Counted from the stretch's first letter, positions 25,843-39,400 are shown. The stretch: DNA of 64,000 nucleotides from Ciona savignyi (GCA_000149265.1 CH003301.1:1534796-1598795), one strand, 5' to 3'. The notes: generated by a model from the letters alone, not told the origin. A program made the numbers and translations.

Positions 25843-28628
25843 TCAAAAAGCGAACCTTGACAAAATGCTTAAATTAAAAACATATGTGGTGAAATGTTCG
25901 TAAATCTGAAACGAATATCCTTTTTTTTAAATACACATGGAAAAGAAGTTTGGTTTGGTAACTATAGTAATTTATTTCTTTTAAGTGTTAAATCAGTGCG
26001 CTACTAATATTCCACCAAGTTTGGTTAAAATTCGAGCAGCCGTTCAAACGCTATGCCCAAAAAAGCTATAAAAACAATTAAATACCGTTTTGGTTTGTAA
26101 CGCCCAAGGGACCCATGCGTTTATGCTTGCAGAAACAAACTGCATACTCAAAGGACAAAATTAACCAATTGTGTTAGGGACCCTGCTTGCATAAACATAT
26201 CTCGAACAATATACGTTTCACAAAAAGTGGTTGTTCACACGTATTGACACTCTCTGGTTCCTTATTATTTTGACACAACACATGGCGCACTAGCTTCGTC
26301 TACTAATCTGACGATTATTCCACAAGTGGATAACTATAAATAAGCCCGCACCTATTCAGTAAAGGTATAATGATAGTCCCTACAACATTCAGTAGATCTA
26401 ATATGGTCCTTATTATTTTGACTAAGGTATAATAATCGAATCATTCACAATACATTATTAAAATCGCTTCTTTCGTACCACGATAATCCGAAAAAGTATA
26501 GTAAGGGATAAGTTTGAAAATTATTTCAAAAAGGTATTTAGAAGTGGCAATGTTTTGCAACATTTAATACATTCTTCTGGGGCTCTAAAATGCAGTGTAG
26601 GCTATATAGGTAGACATATCTATAATAGGTCATATTGGCAAAGTGCAAATTTCTACTTTCTTGTTTTTCAAATTTATAGTTTTACATTTTGTACTTCCCT
26701 GTTTTGCATATATATTTATATTTTTACATTTTGTAAATTTATTCTTGCATTACAAGCTGAGCCTGTACAATACATACAGTTCAACAGATTGATTAGACAT
26801 GCCAGAGCTGCGGCTCCAAGCAAAGATTCCAGAACGTTTTTTTTAAACACTGCATTGAAAATATTCTAGAACGTTTTTTAAGGAGGCGTTCAAATAATTA
26901 TCCTCCCTATCTCTTCAATTCAAACTGACCTCACAAAAACGGCTGTCACTCAAAATCCTCACATAGGAAGTCTTCGATTTTTTTACAATTTAAAATTAAA
27001 GCTTGGATCTGCAACCTAAACTCAACGCCCTCCGATTTTTTTTTAATTTTGAGCCCATACCCCTTCGTACATCGGCAATTTTTTTTCAACAAAACAGCTA
27101 GCAGATGCACAATCAACACCTTTATTTCACAAAGCACTGCTCCACTATTACACAACTTTACAGCTAAACGAGAACACCGACACGCAGCCTAGCACATGTT
27201 GCTTTCAACCAAACAGACATTGGAAAATCACCACCATTTTTACTCAGCAAAACACTCGTTTCAAAACAATGACTCATGGAGGGTACCACTCGTCACATCC
27301 GCCCGCGCATAGAGGTCTTAATTGGTTATACGCCATCTTAAATACTGCATTAAAAAAATAAAACATGTCGTCCACGTGACACTTTGTTTGTCAAGCGATC
27401 GCATTTTATATCGTATAGGTAAGTATATTAGTGGACAGAATTTTACGGGCCAGAGGAAAACAGGGAAGGTTTTTGGAACAGACACAGCTGTGCATGCATT
27501 AATGACTTATTTTAACAATTTTAACAAAACCTAATATAATGCGCAAAAATTTATTACACAAACCGCGAATTTACTAGATGGCTGTTATATTCTGCTTAAT
27601 TTGATCAGGCTGCTACTTCAGGGCGTAACATCCCGCTTCAAACCTATAACTTTGTTGACATGGTCGTGTGGCCGAATGGTTAACGCGACCGATTTATATA
27701 CCGACTCCTAAACAAAAGCTGGGTGAAAATATGGGTGAAACGTCATGTCCTTTTATTAGAAATTTGGTTTAAAGAAAAATTCTTTGTTTAAAAGGAAACA
27801 AAATCAAAATTAGACCATTTAAATAGTGCAACAACTCGAGAAATGACATCCGTAACTTACATTTTAGCAAGGAGCAACCGATCATTTAACACAAACAAAC
27901 ACATGGAGAAACGAAAATGAAAGTCTTTATATATAATGTTTAGCAGTCAAGCTTAGTGACCGGCTAGTAACTATACGCTGCGGTAACGTGAACATTTTAT
28001 TAATGCAGCATTCCTAATCTTCAGACCATCACGCGATTATGTTGCGTGACCGCTCAAGCGTGTTTTCTATGACGTCATAGTCCACATGCCAAGCTGTGCG
28101 ACAAACACTCGGATAGAGATGTCGCTTGTGTACAAGTATCGGTCTCTAAATAGGACTATACTATTTTTGCATGTAACCGTACTTCCGCGTTTGCCAAAAA
28201 CAAAAGCTTCTAAATTTAATATTATAACGACTTAGCATCTGTACGCTGTCCATATTTATTACTACAATGTCTTTCTTCATACCCTGCGTACTGCTGTAAA
28301 TCATGGCCTTTAAACAGACAGTTGTAATTAATTGTGTAAACGCAAAACCATGACAGTAATGACCAGATTTAATGTGATATTTCATGCTTGATGAAATCAT
28401 GACTAGACTTTCAATGGTATTTGTAAAGTATAGAAGGGCAGTCAAGCTTAGTGGCCGGTACTTTATATTTAAAATAGTGTAGGTTAGTAAATATATATAT
28501 ATATTTTGTGTTGTTTTCAAATACTACGATGTATTATTATTTTTTCATAAATTTTAATATTTTCATACACTGTCATTTAAATAAGTTATTGTGTCTTATT
28601 TGATCATTTTGTATTCTTACACTCAACA
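25843..28628. other. Repeat-rich intergenic spacer upstream of the ceramide synthase gene
   Basis: No convincing exon on either strand. It holds a 26-bp block (26119-26144, TTTATGCTTGCAGAAACAAA) also present at 47626-47652, a repeated GG(T)TCCTTATTATTTTGAC phrase near 26258 and 26404, and a tRNA-like fragment at 27660. The promoter of the downstream gene presumably lies in its last part, but I see no diagnostic motif. Confidence 0.5.
27660..27706 (+). other. tRNA-like 5' half fragment (Ser/Leu-type D arm), not a functional tRNA
   Basis: GGTCGTGTGGCCGAATGGTTAACGCG resembles the acceptor 5' strand, D arm and box A of class II tRNAs. No complementary anticodon stem, box B or closing acceptor strand follows, so it is a tRNA pseudogene fragment or the head of a SINE. 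Confidence 0.4.
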
Positions 28629-28663
28629 GGCCCCCATATAGCACTGGTACTTGCCATATTACT
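28620..28663 (+). promoter_or_regulatory. Splice-acceptor-like site just upstream of the ceramide synthase start codon
   Basis: TTCTTACACTCAACAG ends at 28629, followed by 34 nt of leader to the ATG at 28664. It could be the 3' end of a 5' UTR intron or, as is common in ascidians, a spliced-leader trans-splice acceptor. Sequence alone does not separate these. Confidence 0.4.
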
Positions 28664-31600
28664 ATGGCTGTAGCCTCATTTCTAACTTGGTTTTGGAACG
28701 AGAGGTTTTGGCTGCCACATAACACCACTTGGGCAGATTTGAGAAACACAGATGACACGACATACCCGCAAGCATCTGATTTGTGGATAATGATTCCTTA
28801 TTCCATTGTTCTTTATATGATACGATTTATTATTGAAAGGTAGAATAACTTGTATTAGTTTTATGACATTGTAAAGGTGTACCATACGTTAAGACCTTTA
28901 CAGTGGCAATTTAAATTTCTCATATGTGCAGTCTTTTAAATTCTTGATATAAAAATATATGCATGTTATGCAATAAATGGACATATATAAATTAATTAAG
29001 AAAGTTTAACTAAAAAATGCATAACCTCACTAAAAGTTTATACCGGTACTGTAAGTTATCCTCTTCATCCATACAATTTTTCATATTCAAAAATGGTAGC
29101 CCCAAAGATGCATGAATTCAATCAAATTAGCATTAAATTTTATTAAATGAAAAGTCAATGAAAAATCAAAACAAAAGCTATAAGTAAAACAGTCGTTTTA
29201 AAAACATCTTTTTTTAGATTAGTTGCTAGACCGCTTGGTCGAAAATTGAAAATATCCAACATCCCTAATCGCCCACCTTCTAACAATGCAGTGTTGGAAA
29301 AGGTTTATAGCTCAATAACTAGAAACCCAAAAGATGAAAGATTAACAGGTAAAGGTTTTAAATGAAATACCAGTAAGTGATGCGGTACTATACCGGTATG
29401 GTGAACTATAAATCAATAAAATTTTATTTTACAATTTATATAGGTTACAGTATAGTATAATTTATATAGGTTAAATATATATATATATATATACTTCAGG
29501 TTACAGCACAATTGATTATGATATTTCTCCTTTGTAAACTTAAAATAACCCCTGGGACTATTTTGATGTCGATCATTAAATCAATATTGGTCATTTAAGC
29601 TGCCAGTTTGAAAATTTCTCTTTTTTTACAACTGACTGAGTGGACACCTTCTCGATAGAAAATTAAAAGTGTTGCTGTATTTTTAGTACAAATATTCTTT
29701 GCCGTATTGCATTAATTTTATTACAAATTTTTACTTAATTCATCCTCATCTTTTTCTGTATATATGGATTGCTGACTTGTACCTATACATAAGTTTATAA
29801 TTCAGCACATTTTAAGATTTCATAAGCAATTTCTCCATTTGACTTATAGATTGATTTTGGAATCTCTTTTCTATACTTGGCTTGGATGTTTTTATTTCAT
29901 TTTTTTGGTTTATTAGAATTTGTATATATTTGTAGGTTTATGCAAGCAACTTGATTGGAGTGAAAGGCAAGTTCAACGGTGGTTTCGTAGAAAACGTGAA
30001 ATTAATCGACCTTCGAAACTTCTCAAATTTTCAGAGACTGTGTAAGTGTTAAACCTTATTTTTGCCACATGGCGATGGTCCTATTTACACTAGAGCTAGG
30101 AAATATCCTCTTGTCAAAATAAAAATAAGGCGAAAAATATTTTATTGCATTTATGACATAAATATAAATTGGATTTTTATTGAACCATTTTTTCACCACA
30201 TTGGAAATTGGACATTTAAGTTACTGATGAAAGTAAAGGTTGTGCATTTGTTATGTGTCTTTCGTTCCTTGTATCAGTAAGTATCTTACCAACACAGGCA
30301 AATAACATATATATCCTATTCTAAACATGAAAAGCTCAGGACTTCCTTTGATACGCACATGGTTAAATCATCCTAAAATGGTTATGAAATAACTAAATGA
30401 AAACTCCAATACAAATTAAATATCAGTCAAATGCAGAATAAAATAAATGCAAATATAACGAGGGATTTAATTGTTTTTTCTCGTCATTTCGTTTAATATT
30501 GTACTACAAATGGTCTATGTTTTTTACCAATTACATTTTTTAAATGTTAAAATTTGCGAAAGAGAAGAATTAACCAAAGGCTTAATTATTCGGTCAAATC
30601 TACTTAAATATATATGAATATTTTTGTATATATAAATAATGTACACAAATTTCAGATGGCGATTTATTTTCTACGCTGGTGTTTTTAACTTTGGTTTATT
30701 CGCCATGAATTTCACTGCCCCAAAATGTCCTTGGGAAACCCGCATGTGTTGGGTGGGCTACCCAGATAAACAACCGCTAACAGTAACCGCCTACTGGTAC
30801 TATCAGACGGAACTTGCCTTCTATACCTCGTGCACTATTTCACAGTTCTTTGATATCAAAAGAAAAGTAAGTCTGCCATTCTTAAATCTTTTGTCTTAAA
30901 TAATGTATATGTTTTTTGCTTTATTTAGTAGCTGTAGTCCGTTATTACCAGTACCATATCAAATGCCAGAAATTTAAAATGTGTGACTGGTACCATGCTG
31001 TAGTTTTTGTTTTATTACAGTATGTATCACTAAAACTTAAATTTTACCAGCATATTCTACTAGTATTAGTAAACCTACTACTTTAACTTTTACTGAACTA
31101 TTGAAGAACTAATATTTAATGATCATTCATCACTCAAACATTGAATTTTTTAATATTTTTTCAGGATTTCTGGGTGATGTGCATTCATCATTTTGCCACA
31201 ATACTTCTTATTTGTTTTTCATATTCTGTGAATATGTTAAATATTGGAATGCTTATCATGTCATTGCATGACTTCTCTGATGTATTTTTAGAGGTATTTG
31301 CTCTTGTTGTTGCTTATTACATGCTAGTCAGCAAACCTGTTAGCAAACCACAATGGTAATTTAGCAGAAATGTATGGAGGAAGGCTGTGATATGTCTAGA
31401 CATTAGTAACAAACACAAAAGTATGATTTTTTAAAAGTATAAAGAAAATTAATATCGGACACTTTCCTTTTAAAATAATAAGCAAAAAAACAATAATTTA
31501 ATGTTTCAGGCATCCAAGATAGCAAAATACATGAAACATGATGTACTCGCTACTGTTGGTCTAATATGTTTTGCCCTTACCTTTACAATAGCTAGAATTG

Positions 31601-33771
31601 TATACTTTCCGTTCTGGTGAGTACCACAACAATATATAAATTTTATAGGGTAGTGTCTGAATCATCGTAATTCGAATGACAAATTTCGTGAAAATTTCAC
31701 CATTTGAATTTTTTTAATATTTTTCGTTATTTTGTCACATATTTCTCAAAACATAGAGTTCTCAAGGTAAAGCAATATTTCTATGTAAGTGTCAGCTCAG
31801 CTTTCTCCTTAAAACAAAATTGCTTTGCCTTGATAAAAATTGTTTTTGCATAACATGCACACTCTATGATGATGTCAATAAGCTGCCGTCTTTGCACCCG
31901 GTTAAAGTTTCATAAAATGGTTGTAAAATAAATAAAAGAAACTTTCAATGCAAATTAAATATCAGTCAAATGCAGAATAACATTAATGCAAATCATAGGA
32001 ATGAATGTGTTTTCTTTTGTCAGTTCAATAATATTTTACAATTCGAACCTGACCCTAAAACATAATTTAGATTTAAGACTGTTTAAAATCATAGATTACG
32101 AATTAGTTTAGTTAAAAAAGGTGCAATGCGAAATTTCTAAATTGATTTCATGAATAATGTAACCGCAAGTTTGGGTTTCGAATCACAGGGGAATTTCGGA
32201 TTTTCCAGTTTATATTAAGTTATTACAACTTAATTAGTTTTATCTATTTTGTGTTATATGGGGTGGAACAAAAAGGACAGAATATTTTGGGACTACTACC
32301 CTATATAATTATTTTAAATTAACTAAACCAGGTTTTATTAACTTAAATTAAACCTGCATATATATTCTAGGGTACTAAACTCTGTTTGGTTTGATGCATG
32401 GGATGTAGTTGGTCCTTTTCCATCTTGGTATATTTTTTCGCTTTGGCTCTTCCTGCTACAGTTTCTACACATCTACTGGTGCAGTTTTATTGTGAAGGGC
32501 GTTGTTAAAATGGCAAAACAAGGTGGTTCGGTAAGTCTTATTTACTTGGAAGTCGTAATTGGGGAAGGAGTCTGATGGACCTATTTTAATAACAAAAAAA
32601 TGTTTTTATATTTTTTGTAAAATGTTAAATTTGAACACAAAAAGTAAATAAAATACAGTCCAAAAATCCTATGTTTTTGTTTCTCATAAGTTTTATAATA
32701 CTGCCTATGGATGTCCCTTTTATTTATTTCTTCAATTGTATTTCAAATATCTTTAATAATGCAACGGTAGGCTGAGATTTCATTTTTCTTCAAACAGACA
32801 CGAGTAAGCATTTCTTTTATTTGCTGATTAATGTACAACTACGTGCCATCCACCAAATTGCAACCTTTGTACTCAATTAGTCACAAACAGCTTTTAAATT
32901 GGGTAAAAATATTTAAGCTTTCTTTGATTCAAAATTTGGGATGGCTTTATTTATATTCAAAGTAATTTAGTGACTCTTTTTTTTTGTCACATGGGCATTG
33001 TTTGATAACTTGTGGCAGCTGTGCTATGGCCAAGACAATTAAGTTTCGTTGCTGGTTCCATGGGAGGTTTTTAACTGTCTGTAAGACACAACTGTGTTAG
33101 AGAAATGAATGCATAAGGGTTGGTTCATAACGTGATTTTCAAATTGTCAGTGTTATAATATTGCTGGGTTGTTAGTTACTTACTAAATCCCCTGTGTATC
33201 ATAGAGGAAAAGCGAGGTACTGCACTCCCCATAGCAATGTGTTTCCATTATTGCCTTGTGTGTGCCATATAAGCAGTCCAATAACATAACAATGAGTTCA
33301 TCCAACCATAAAAGTACACACTAAAATCATTCTGTATTGAACCAAAAGACAGGTTATAAAGTCTCACGATATGCCATTAAAATTGGAAAAGATAATAACA
33401 GCTCACACACAGGCTATTAGTCTGTAAAACTTAATTGGAGTCGCAGAAAGCACTTGACTTGAATTTCAAAAGCACTTGTCCTAGTATGTAGGTTAACAGC
33501 AGCACCGTTCGCATTTGTGTTTTCAGGGCTGACATACTTGTTTTATTGTATATTTTTGGTGTAAACCTATTTATCGTTTGTTTTTGTGATCAGAACTTGT
33601 TCTTTATTTTATCCTCTTTCTGTCTGTATGACGTCACAGGCCACGGACGAACGCAGCGAGAGTGAAGACAGCGATACAGACGACGCAATTGACGACCGAC
33701 GGAAAAAATCCGACGGGCAAGGAGATGCGCCAACTAACGGTTTAACTTTGAGGAAATCTGGTGGCAAGTGA
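28664..33771 (+). CDS. CERS: Ceramide synthase (Hox-like plus TLC/Lag1 domain), complete
   Basis: Acyl-CoA-dependent ceramide synthase of the ER membrane: it N-acylates sphingoid bases to (dihydro)ceramide. Eight exons: 28664-28839, 29218-29348, 29936-30041, 30656-30866, 31165-31293, 31510-31616, 32371-32530, 33640-33771. Together they give exactly 384 codons (383 aa), a normal CerS length, with all phases consistent. N-terminal WFWNERFWLPHNTTW is typical of animal CERS2-6 types. TM1 is about residues 40-57. A Hox-like region is at about 70-127 (LDWSERQVQRWFRRKREI). The TLC domain holds the catalytic pair IHH (residues 216-217) and the Lag1 motif SLHDFSDVFLEASK with D244 and D247. C-terminal tail DERSESEDSDTDD is acidic. 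Subtype among CERS2, 5 and 6 is not decided. Confidence 0.97.
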
Positions 33772-34842
33772 GGTTCTTCTCGAGCATGGTATTAAAATTC
33801 TCAGAGCACGTAATGGCACTGTCAAAGATTTGTTTTAATTTTTAACCTTTTTAACTTTGGGCGCAAGCTGCTCTTCCTAATTGCCACGTTCTTACTAACT
33901 TGTGTGAATACGAGATAACACCGATGGTACGTTTTACTTTTGCCTATATTCGATGTCCCAAATTAATATATATTTATATATAAAAATTGACCTGCTACTT
34001 AAAGTGGTCTATTACTAAAGGAAATTTGTATTTTTGTTTTTGTTTCACATTTCGTTGGTTAAAGTTATTGTTATTAAAAATTTACGAATTTTCAAAGCAG
34101 TTTGTAAAAGATAACGAATACTTGTCCTTTAATAGAAGTTGTTAAGGGTAGTAACCAGGGGCATACACCTGGTCTAAGGAAATTGGTATGCTGTTAGCAG
34201 AAACCTGGTTAACAACTTTAATTATATTAAAAATTTTTTAAAAATTTATTGTTTGGAACATCTCGCGTTACCAAATTTATTGATCTGTTGGTTTAATTCC
34301 CTTTCTAAATTTCAAAAAAATTAAGTGTTGCTAAAAACTTTCCAAGCAAGTAAAAATTGCCTTTATAAAAGAATATTTTCGGTATCTAAATCAGTTGTCC
34401 TTTTAGATAACGCTCTTTAGTGCCTTCCGCTTTGAGATAAATGAACCCCCAAGCAAAAATATAAGGTTTCTAACTGAAATCCTATTAAATATAATTGCGA
34501 TTCCCGGTGTTTTTTTTAAATTCGTAGAATATGTTGGAGACTCATTTTGTAACCCAGTTAAAGACGAACAAAGAGCAAGAACTGAAAACAAAACTTCAAT
34601 TAAAATTCCGTTAGAGTAGCCTAAACAATCTGCTAACAGTGCAGTTAAAAAATGCTTCCAATTGTATTGTTGGAAATGTCACCGTTTTTTAACCGTTCAG
34701 GCGTGTGTAAAAACCGTATATATATATATATATATATATAAAATAGGCCTTTATGCAATAAGGTAATTCTGGTGTAGTTTTAGATTTGTTCAAGTTAAAC
34801 TGCGTGGGTGGTCTTGATGAAAACGTCCATAAAACCAATATC
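33772..34842. other. Convergent intergenic region between ceramide synthase and the p24-like gene
   Basis: Holds both 3' UTRs. Plus-strand ATTAAA hexamers at 34073-34078 and 34599-34604 are candidate signals for the ceramide synthase. There is a (TA)n run near 34718-34740. I see no additional gene. Confidence 0.45.
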
Positions 34843-34848
34843 TTTATT
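34843..34848 (-). terminator. AATAAA poly(A) signal of the histidine-rich p24-like gene
   Basis: TTTATT on the plus strand (AATAAA on the minus strand) starts 12 nt after the stop codon at 34861-34863, implying a very short 3' UTR. Confidence 0.6.
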
Positions 34849-34860
34849 TCACACACCAAA

Positions 34861-36491
34861 TTATACGTGAGAGTTCATTCTATACGTCACGTGCTCCATT
34901 TTTGCAGTTGTGACGTGACCAAACACTTTGTGTATGGCGATCACTTGAAATAAGTAAATGGTGAGCGCCAAATACAACATGTACCACGATCTGTTGATCA
35001 TAGTATTTGCATAATACAGCTCCTCATTATTTCGAATTTTCCATCGAGTTTTATCGTATTCGACCAGCGCTCGAGCCCGATTTGTAGATTTTTTCACCAG
35101 TTCGAGTGGGAAGATTAGATGAATCTATGAACACTCTCGCATTTACAAGGTTACTATTAGGTTTAAGAATTCGGTATAAAATGCTTATAACTAACAAAAG
35201 TACCGTGCAAAAACTGGTTGGTTCATATAGATTAGACTGGCCACTTTTCGCATGAGTTTTAGAACACAGTTTTTCAAACAAAGAACACATTTTTAGAACG
35301 TATTTTTCAAATAAAACATAATTTTGCTTCTGTTTTACCTGATCCGCATTTTTGTACTGTCCTTCTGTATCTAATGGTTCAACCTCCATAATGAAGAACA
35401 CTTTCCTAGCTCTCCAACTAGGATTATTGAAGCAAACGTGATATGAACCTGAAAGTTGATGTGCTGAATGTCAGCATAGGAGCTGCAACAATAGCGTATG
35501 CGCGGAAAAAATAGGATATAGGATATTTATGTTTATCCCCGTGTATAGGAAAACCAAGGCGGTTAACACACGGGCAATCATCAGATCACCTCGCGTCCAT
35601 CTTCGGGTTACCGAAGCTATTGCAATGTTTTGTGTATGATTCACACGTTACTTCAATTTGGTACAACCCATTAATCCGCTGGATTTAAGCAATGTTCGTT
35701 AAGTGCCTTGCCCAAGGACACAACCGACTATCTAGTGACCAGTTTCGAACCCTAACCTTTCGGTGGAAAGGGGTCGCAGTAAACCACCAGACTGACCGGT
35801 CGGACATGTAGGGGTGGTGGTCCAGTGGGTCATCCTACAAATCGGCAAACGATATTCTGGTATAGAAAGTTAACGAGTTTTCTACTCAATTAATGTAGGC
35901 TATACAAATGTCCTGATTTTTACATGACACAGGTATAAAAAACCTATCGATATGAGCTCCACCTACCGCTCAACTTCGCCGTCAAATACAGACTTCCCCA
36001 CGGCCTCGTTTCATCGGCTATGACTTTGTTATTAGGGTCGCAAACTTTAACTTGGCTTGCTATTCCGTCGAAATACTGGAAACGATCAATTTTTATTACT
36101 TCTATACGGCAAGATCATATCGGGCAAAATGAATCTTTTTAGATAGCATATTGCATGGTTAAAAGACGAGCTCGTGGGCAGACGTGAATGGGGTGGGGAA
36201 ATCCTACTGCATGATCTCGTCCTTATAGGTTAATATACCTACGCTTGAAATGCATGGATTGTTAGTTATTACCTTATAATATAGGGAAATTGATACATTT
36301 TCTATATATGGTTTTTAATTGTAGAAATAATTGGGTAAACTTCTAAGAACTTACCTTATAGTCGATGGTGATAAATGCATCTTTCGTAACATTTTGGAAA
36401 TAACAATCATCGCCACTTTGCAGATTAATAGTGTAATATTGTAGCAGGTGGTTTGTTGATTCAGTTTCCACCTTCCAATATTCCGATGAAC
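34861..36491 (-). other. GOLD / p24 (EMP24/GP25L) module, last four exons
   Basis: 36491-36355 encodes NLQSGDDCYFQNVTKDAF, 36075-35967 YFDGIASQVKVCDPNNKVI, 35448-35339 GSYHVCFNNPSW and 35124-34861 the coiled-coil-like helix (ARALVEYDKTRWKIRNNEE), the TM (SWYMLYLALTIYLFQVIAI) and the tail. Order and spacing match p24 proteins: two Cys about 58 residues apart, then heptad helix, then TM. The tail HKVFGHVTTAKMEHVTYRMN has no FF or C-terminal KK(X)n motif. Subfamily not assigned. Confidence 0.85.
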
Positions 36492-39400
36492 CTTAAAATA
36501 AGAGTGGAAATTTTTAGGCTCTTCCTTGGATTTTTAATAGCAATAGTTTTAAAAATGTCCACAGAAATCATAATGAAAAACACCCATCAAATTGGCTTAT
36601 AAACACATATATAAAAAACCTAAAAGTCACCTCCTACACAGACACGCACATACGTAGATACATATGTATCTATATTTATACATTTTACTATTCATATATA
36701 TGTTTTAAAGGTCTATAGATAAATCTCGTTATAACATATTACTAATTATGCCCTGCATTTGTCTACGTATATATACGCTCTCGTTTACGAATAACCACTC
36801 TTACCGAGTTTGTGCACGCCCAGTTCTCTATACATTTTTTCTGCTTCCAATCGAGTATTGTGGTCCACACCTGGATGGTGGATGTCGTGAAGTGAGATGT
36901 GTGCGTTTCCGTGAAGATTGTTATCTCCGTGGTGCCAGTGGTCATCGTGAGAGTGGTATTTGACATTCTTACTTCCGCCGTCAAAAGCTTGGGTCAAAGA
37001 GACAACACCTGTTTAATCGTATATACACTGTGCCCAATAATTGCCGTCAAATTGGCATAAATCAATAAGTATATAAGCGCTGCAAATCGGTGGAAATCGA
37101 TATATAAATCTATGCTGCACCTGGTGGATCTTGTTTAGGGGAAGTATTACAGCACAACCCAGTTTAATTTACTGGGCATAAAAATCGTAAAATTACTAAA
37201 CATATTATTACATATTGATAACTTCATTAAGATAAATCATTGGGATAGTTAAAAGTGCGGTTTTTCATTTTGACTAGGAAGTTATATAAATGAAATTTCA
37301 TAAGCAACAAGGACACAACCGACTAGCTAGCGACAAGTTTCAAACCTTAAACCTTTCGGTTGAAAGGCGTCGCACTTAACCACCAGACTAACCGGTCGCA
37401 CTTTTAACATTTGCATGCTAAGATAGATTTCCTAGAATAGAATAATAATATTCTACACCCCTAATTATGTTTTAAACTTTTGTGTGGGTCTCTTGCTTTT
37501 AATAGTTATTAAGTTTATTTGATTCTCTTTGAAAAATATAAAATAAATGAAGTTTCCTAATCGCCGCTAGTCAAACACCATGTCATCCATAACAAAATAT
37601 TTAATATTAACGCTTTGGACAGAAAAAAGTCCACCTTGATAGAAGATTAATAAGGTTTATAATAGTATCATAATAAGTCAAATTTGCACTTTTTTACTTC
37701 TTTATAATAAGAATACTTTCTAGTAAAGCAGTGCCGTTGCAAATAACGTCTATAAATAGACCCACCAGTTTCTTTGTGGTGCATTTTCATAATCTGATCA
37801 ACGTGTTTGTTTAAATCCCGATGAAATTCGTGCTGTTCGTTTTTGTCTGTTTTTGATGTCGCCTTTTCAGTTGACTTGCTTTCTGAATTGAAATGCTTGG
37901 TACATATGAGGTCCGTTAGATTGGGACGTTCGTTAAGCTTCAGGGGAACCCGCCAATCAAGTATATGATGGCGAAGTCCACGTGTATTTCTCAGGGATAC
38001 TACCAAATCTTAAGGACATAATTAATAAATACAAGAACCCGTTTCGCTAGAATAGCTTTAGGATAACATGCAACGCATTAACCCTCAAGATATCCGATGA
38101 GTAAAATGTCTTACAACACACTGCAAAATCTGCCAACCCGGCAATAAACACAACGTAAACTGCATGATTATGAAATAGGCATTTAGGCCTATGATCACAA
38201 CGCAAAATTATTTATGATCACGACGCAAGTAGTAGTAATGTAAGTAATTTGAACTAATGGGTATACATCAAACTCGTCAAACCTACGCCAGCATTTAATA
38301 TTTCACAATAATTATTCAGTGATTGTAGTAAAAAAGTGGTAATTAAGTGGTTAAGGGCTGTGCTTTTATAAACATATATAATACAGTTAGCATGTGTTTT
38401 ACAAACTGTAGTAGTTAAACACGTGGGTGAAAATTACCGATATGTTTATGTGCCTCTTCTACCATTTTCCGAACATGTTCGTCATGATCCTCTTGCTTTG
38501 TACTTGAACCACTTTTCTCTTTGTTCTGTTTAGCTGAGTTGTGATCGTCAGCTCTCTTGTTTCCTGCATTATGATTTTTTGTTTTCTTTTCCTCTAAAGG
38601 AAGTCAACTTAAATTTTAGTAAATTTGTCGATACGTTTTGAAACTAGGAAAACTACTAGAAAACACGATCTAGATATGTGAAAACTAAAACTTTTGGTGA
38701 TAAGACAAAGGAAATTAGCTTGTGTCGTAAACAAAATAGGACATATTTTTCAGGAAATAAGCTTTATTTGGGCATAGCGCTTGACAGTTTGTCTAAACTT
38801 ATATCAACTTTGATACAATGTTAGTATGGTAAATAATAGAGTAAGCAGAAAATTGTCCTGAGAAATAGCATAAAAGACTTGTCACTAAGACATGATTGTG
38901 ACCGATATGCCATATCGCCTGACATCACACATATGGAGTATTCGATTTTGTCAAAAATTCTTAGATAACATGATATAGATATGCAGAAATCAATATTTTT
39001 TGGCAAAAATGGTAATGACTCCGTAGATGTGTAAAAACAATCAAACATTTTTTCCCGGAAGACAGCACCTTTGGGCACAGCACGTGGCAGATTCAAAATA
39101 GATTATTTTCGGTGGTGTGTTAGTCTGCCAACCAACCATAAGGTTGGTTCAAATACAAGAAAGTATAAAATAATTCTCGACAGAGTTTTTAAATTAAAAC
39201 TTATTGTTGAACCATGTGATATATAGATCAAAGAATGTTTGGGTAACAAGCCAAGTAACTGGCTTTCGTAAAAAAATCGGATGGTTTCTCTGATTTAGCT
39301 TTTTTGGATTTTACCACATATAACTAAATTCGTCTTGTTTAAAAACAACAAAAATAATCATATATAAGATAAAGTTTTAAGAGATTTAAAATACCACGAA

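Noticed and set aside
27660-27740. Functional tRNA gene
   Set aside because: No anticodon stem, T arm, box B or 3' acceptor strand.
28161-28520. 119-codon minus-strand frame upstream of the ceramide synthase
   Set aside because: Composition is AT-driven (Ile, Tyr, Leu), no homology recognised, no splice sites, poor start context.
34718-34740. (TA)n run as a functional element
   Set aside because: Simple microsatellite in AT-rich DNA; similar runs occur at 28490 and 29471.
36748-36963. Plus-strand frame antisense to the histidine-rich exon
   Set aside because: Shadow of the minus-strand coding exon 37008-36805, which has good splice sites and correct phase.
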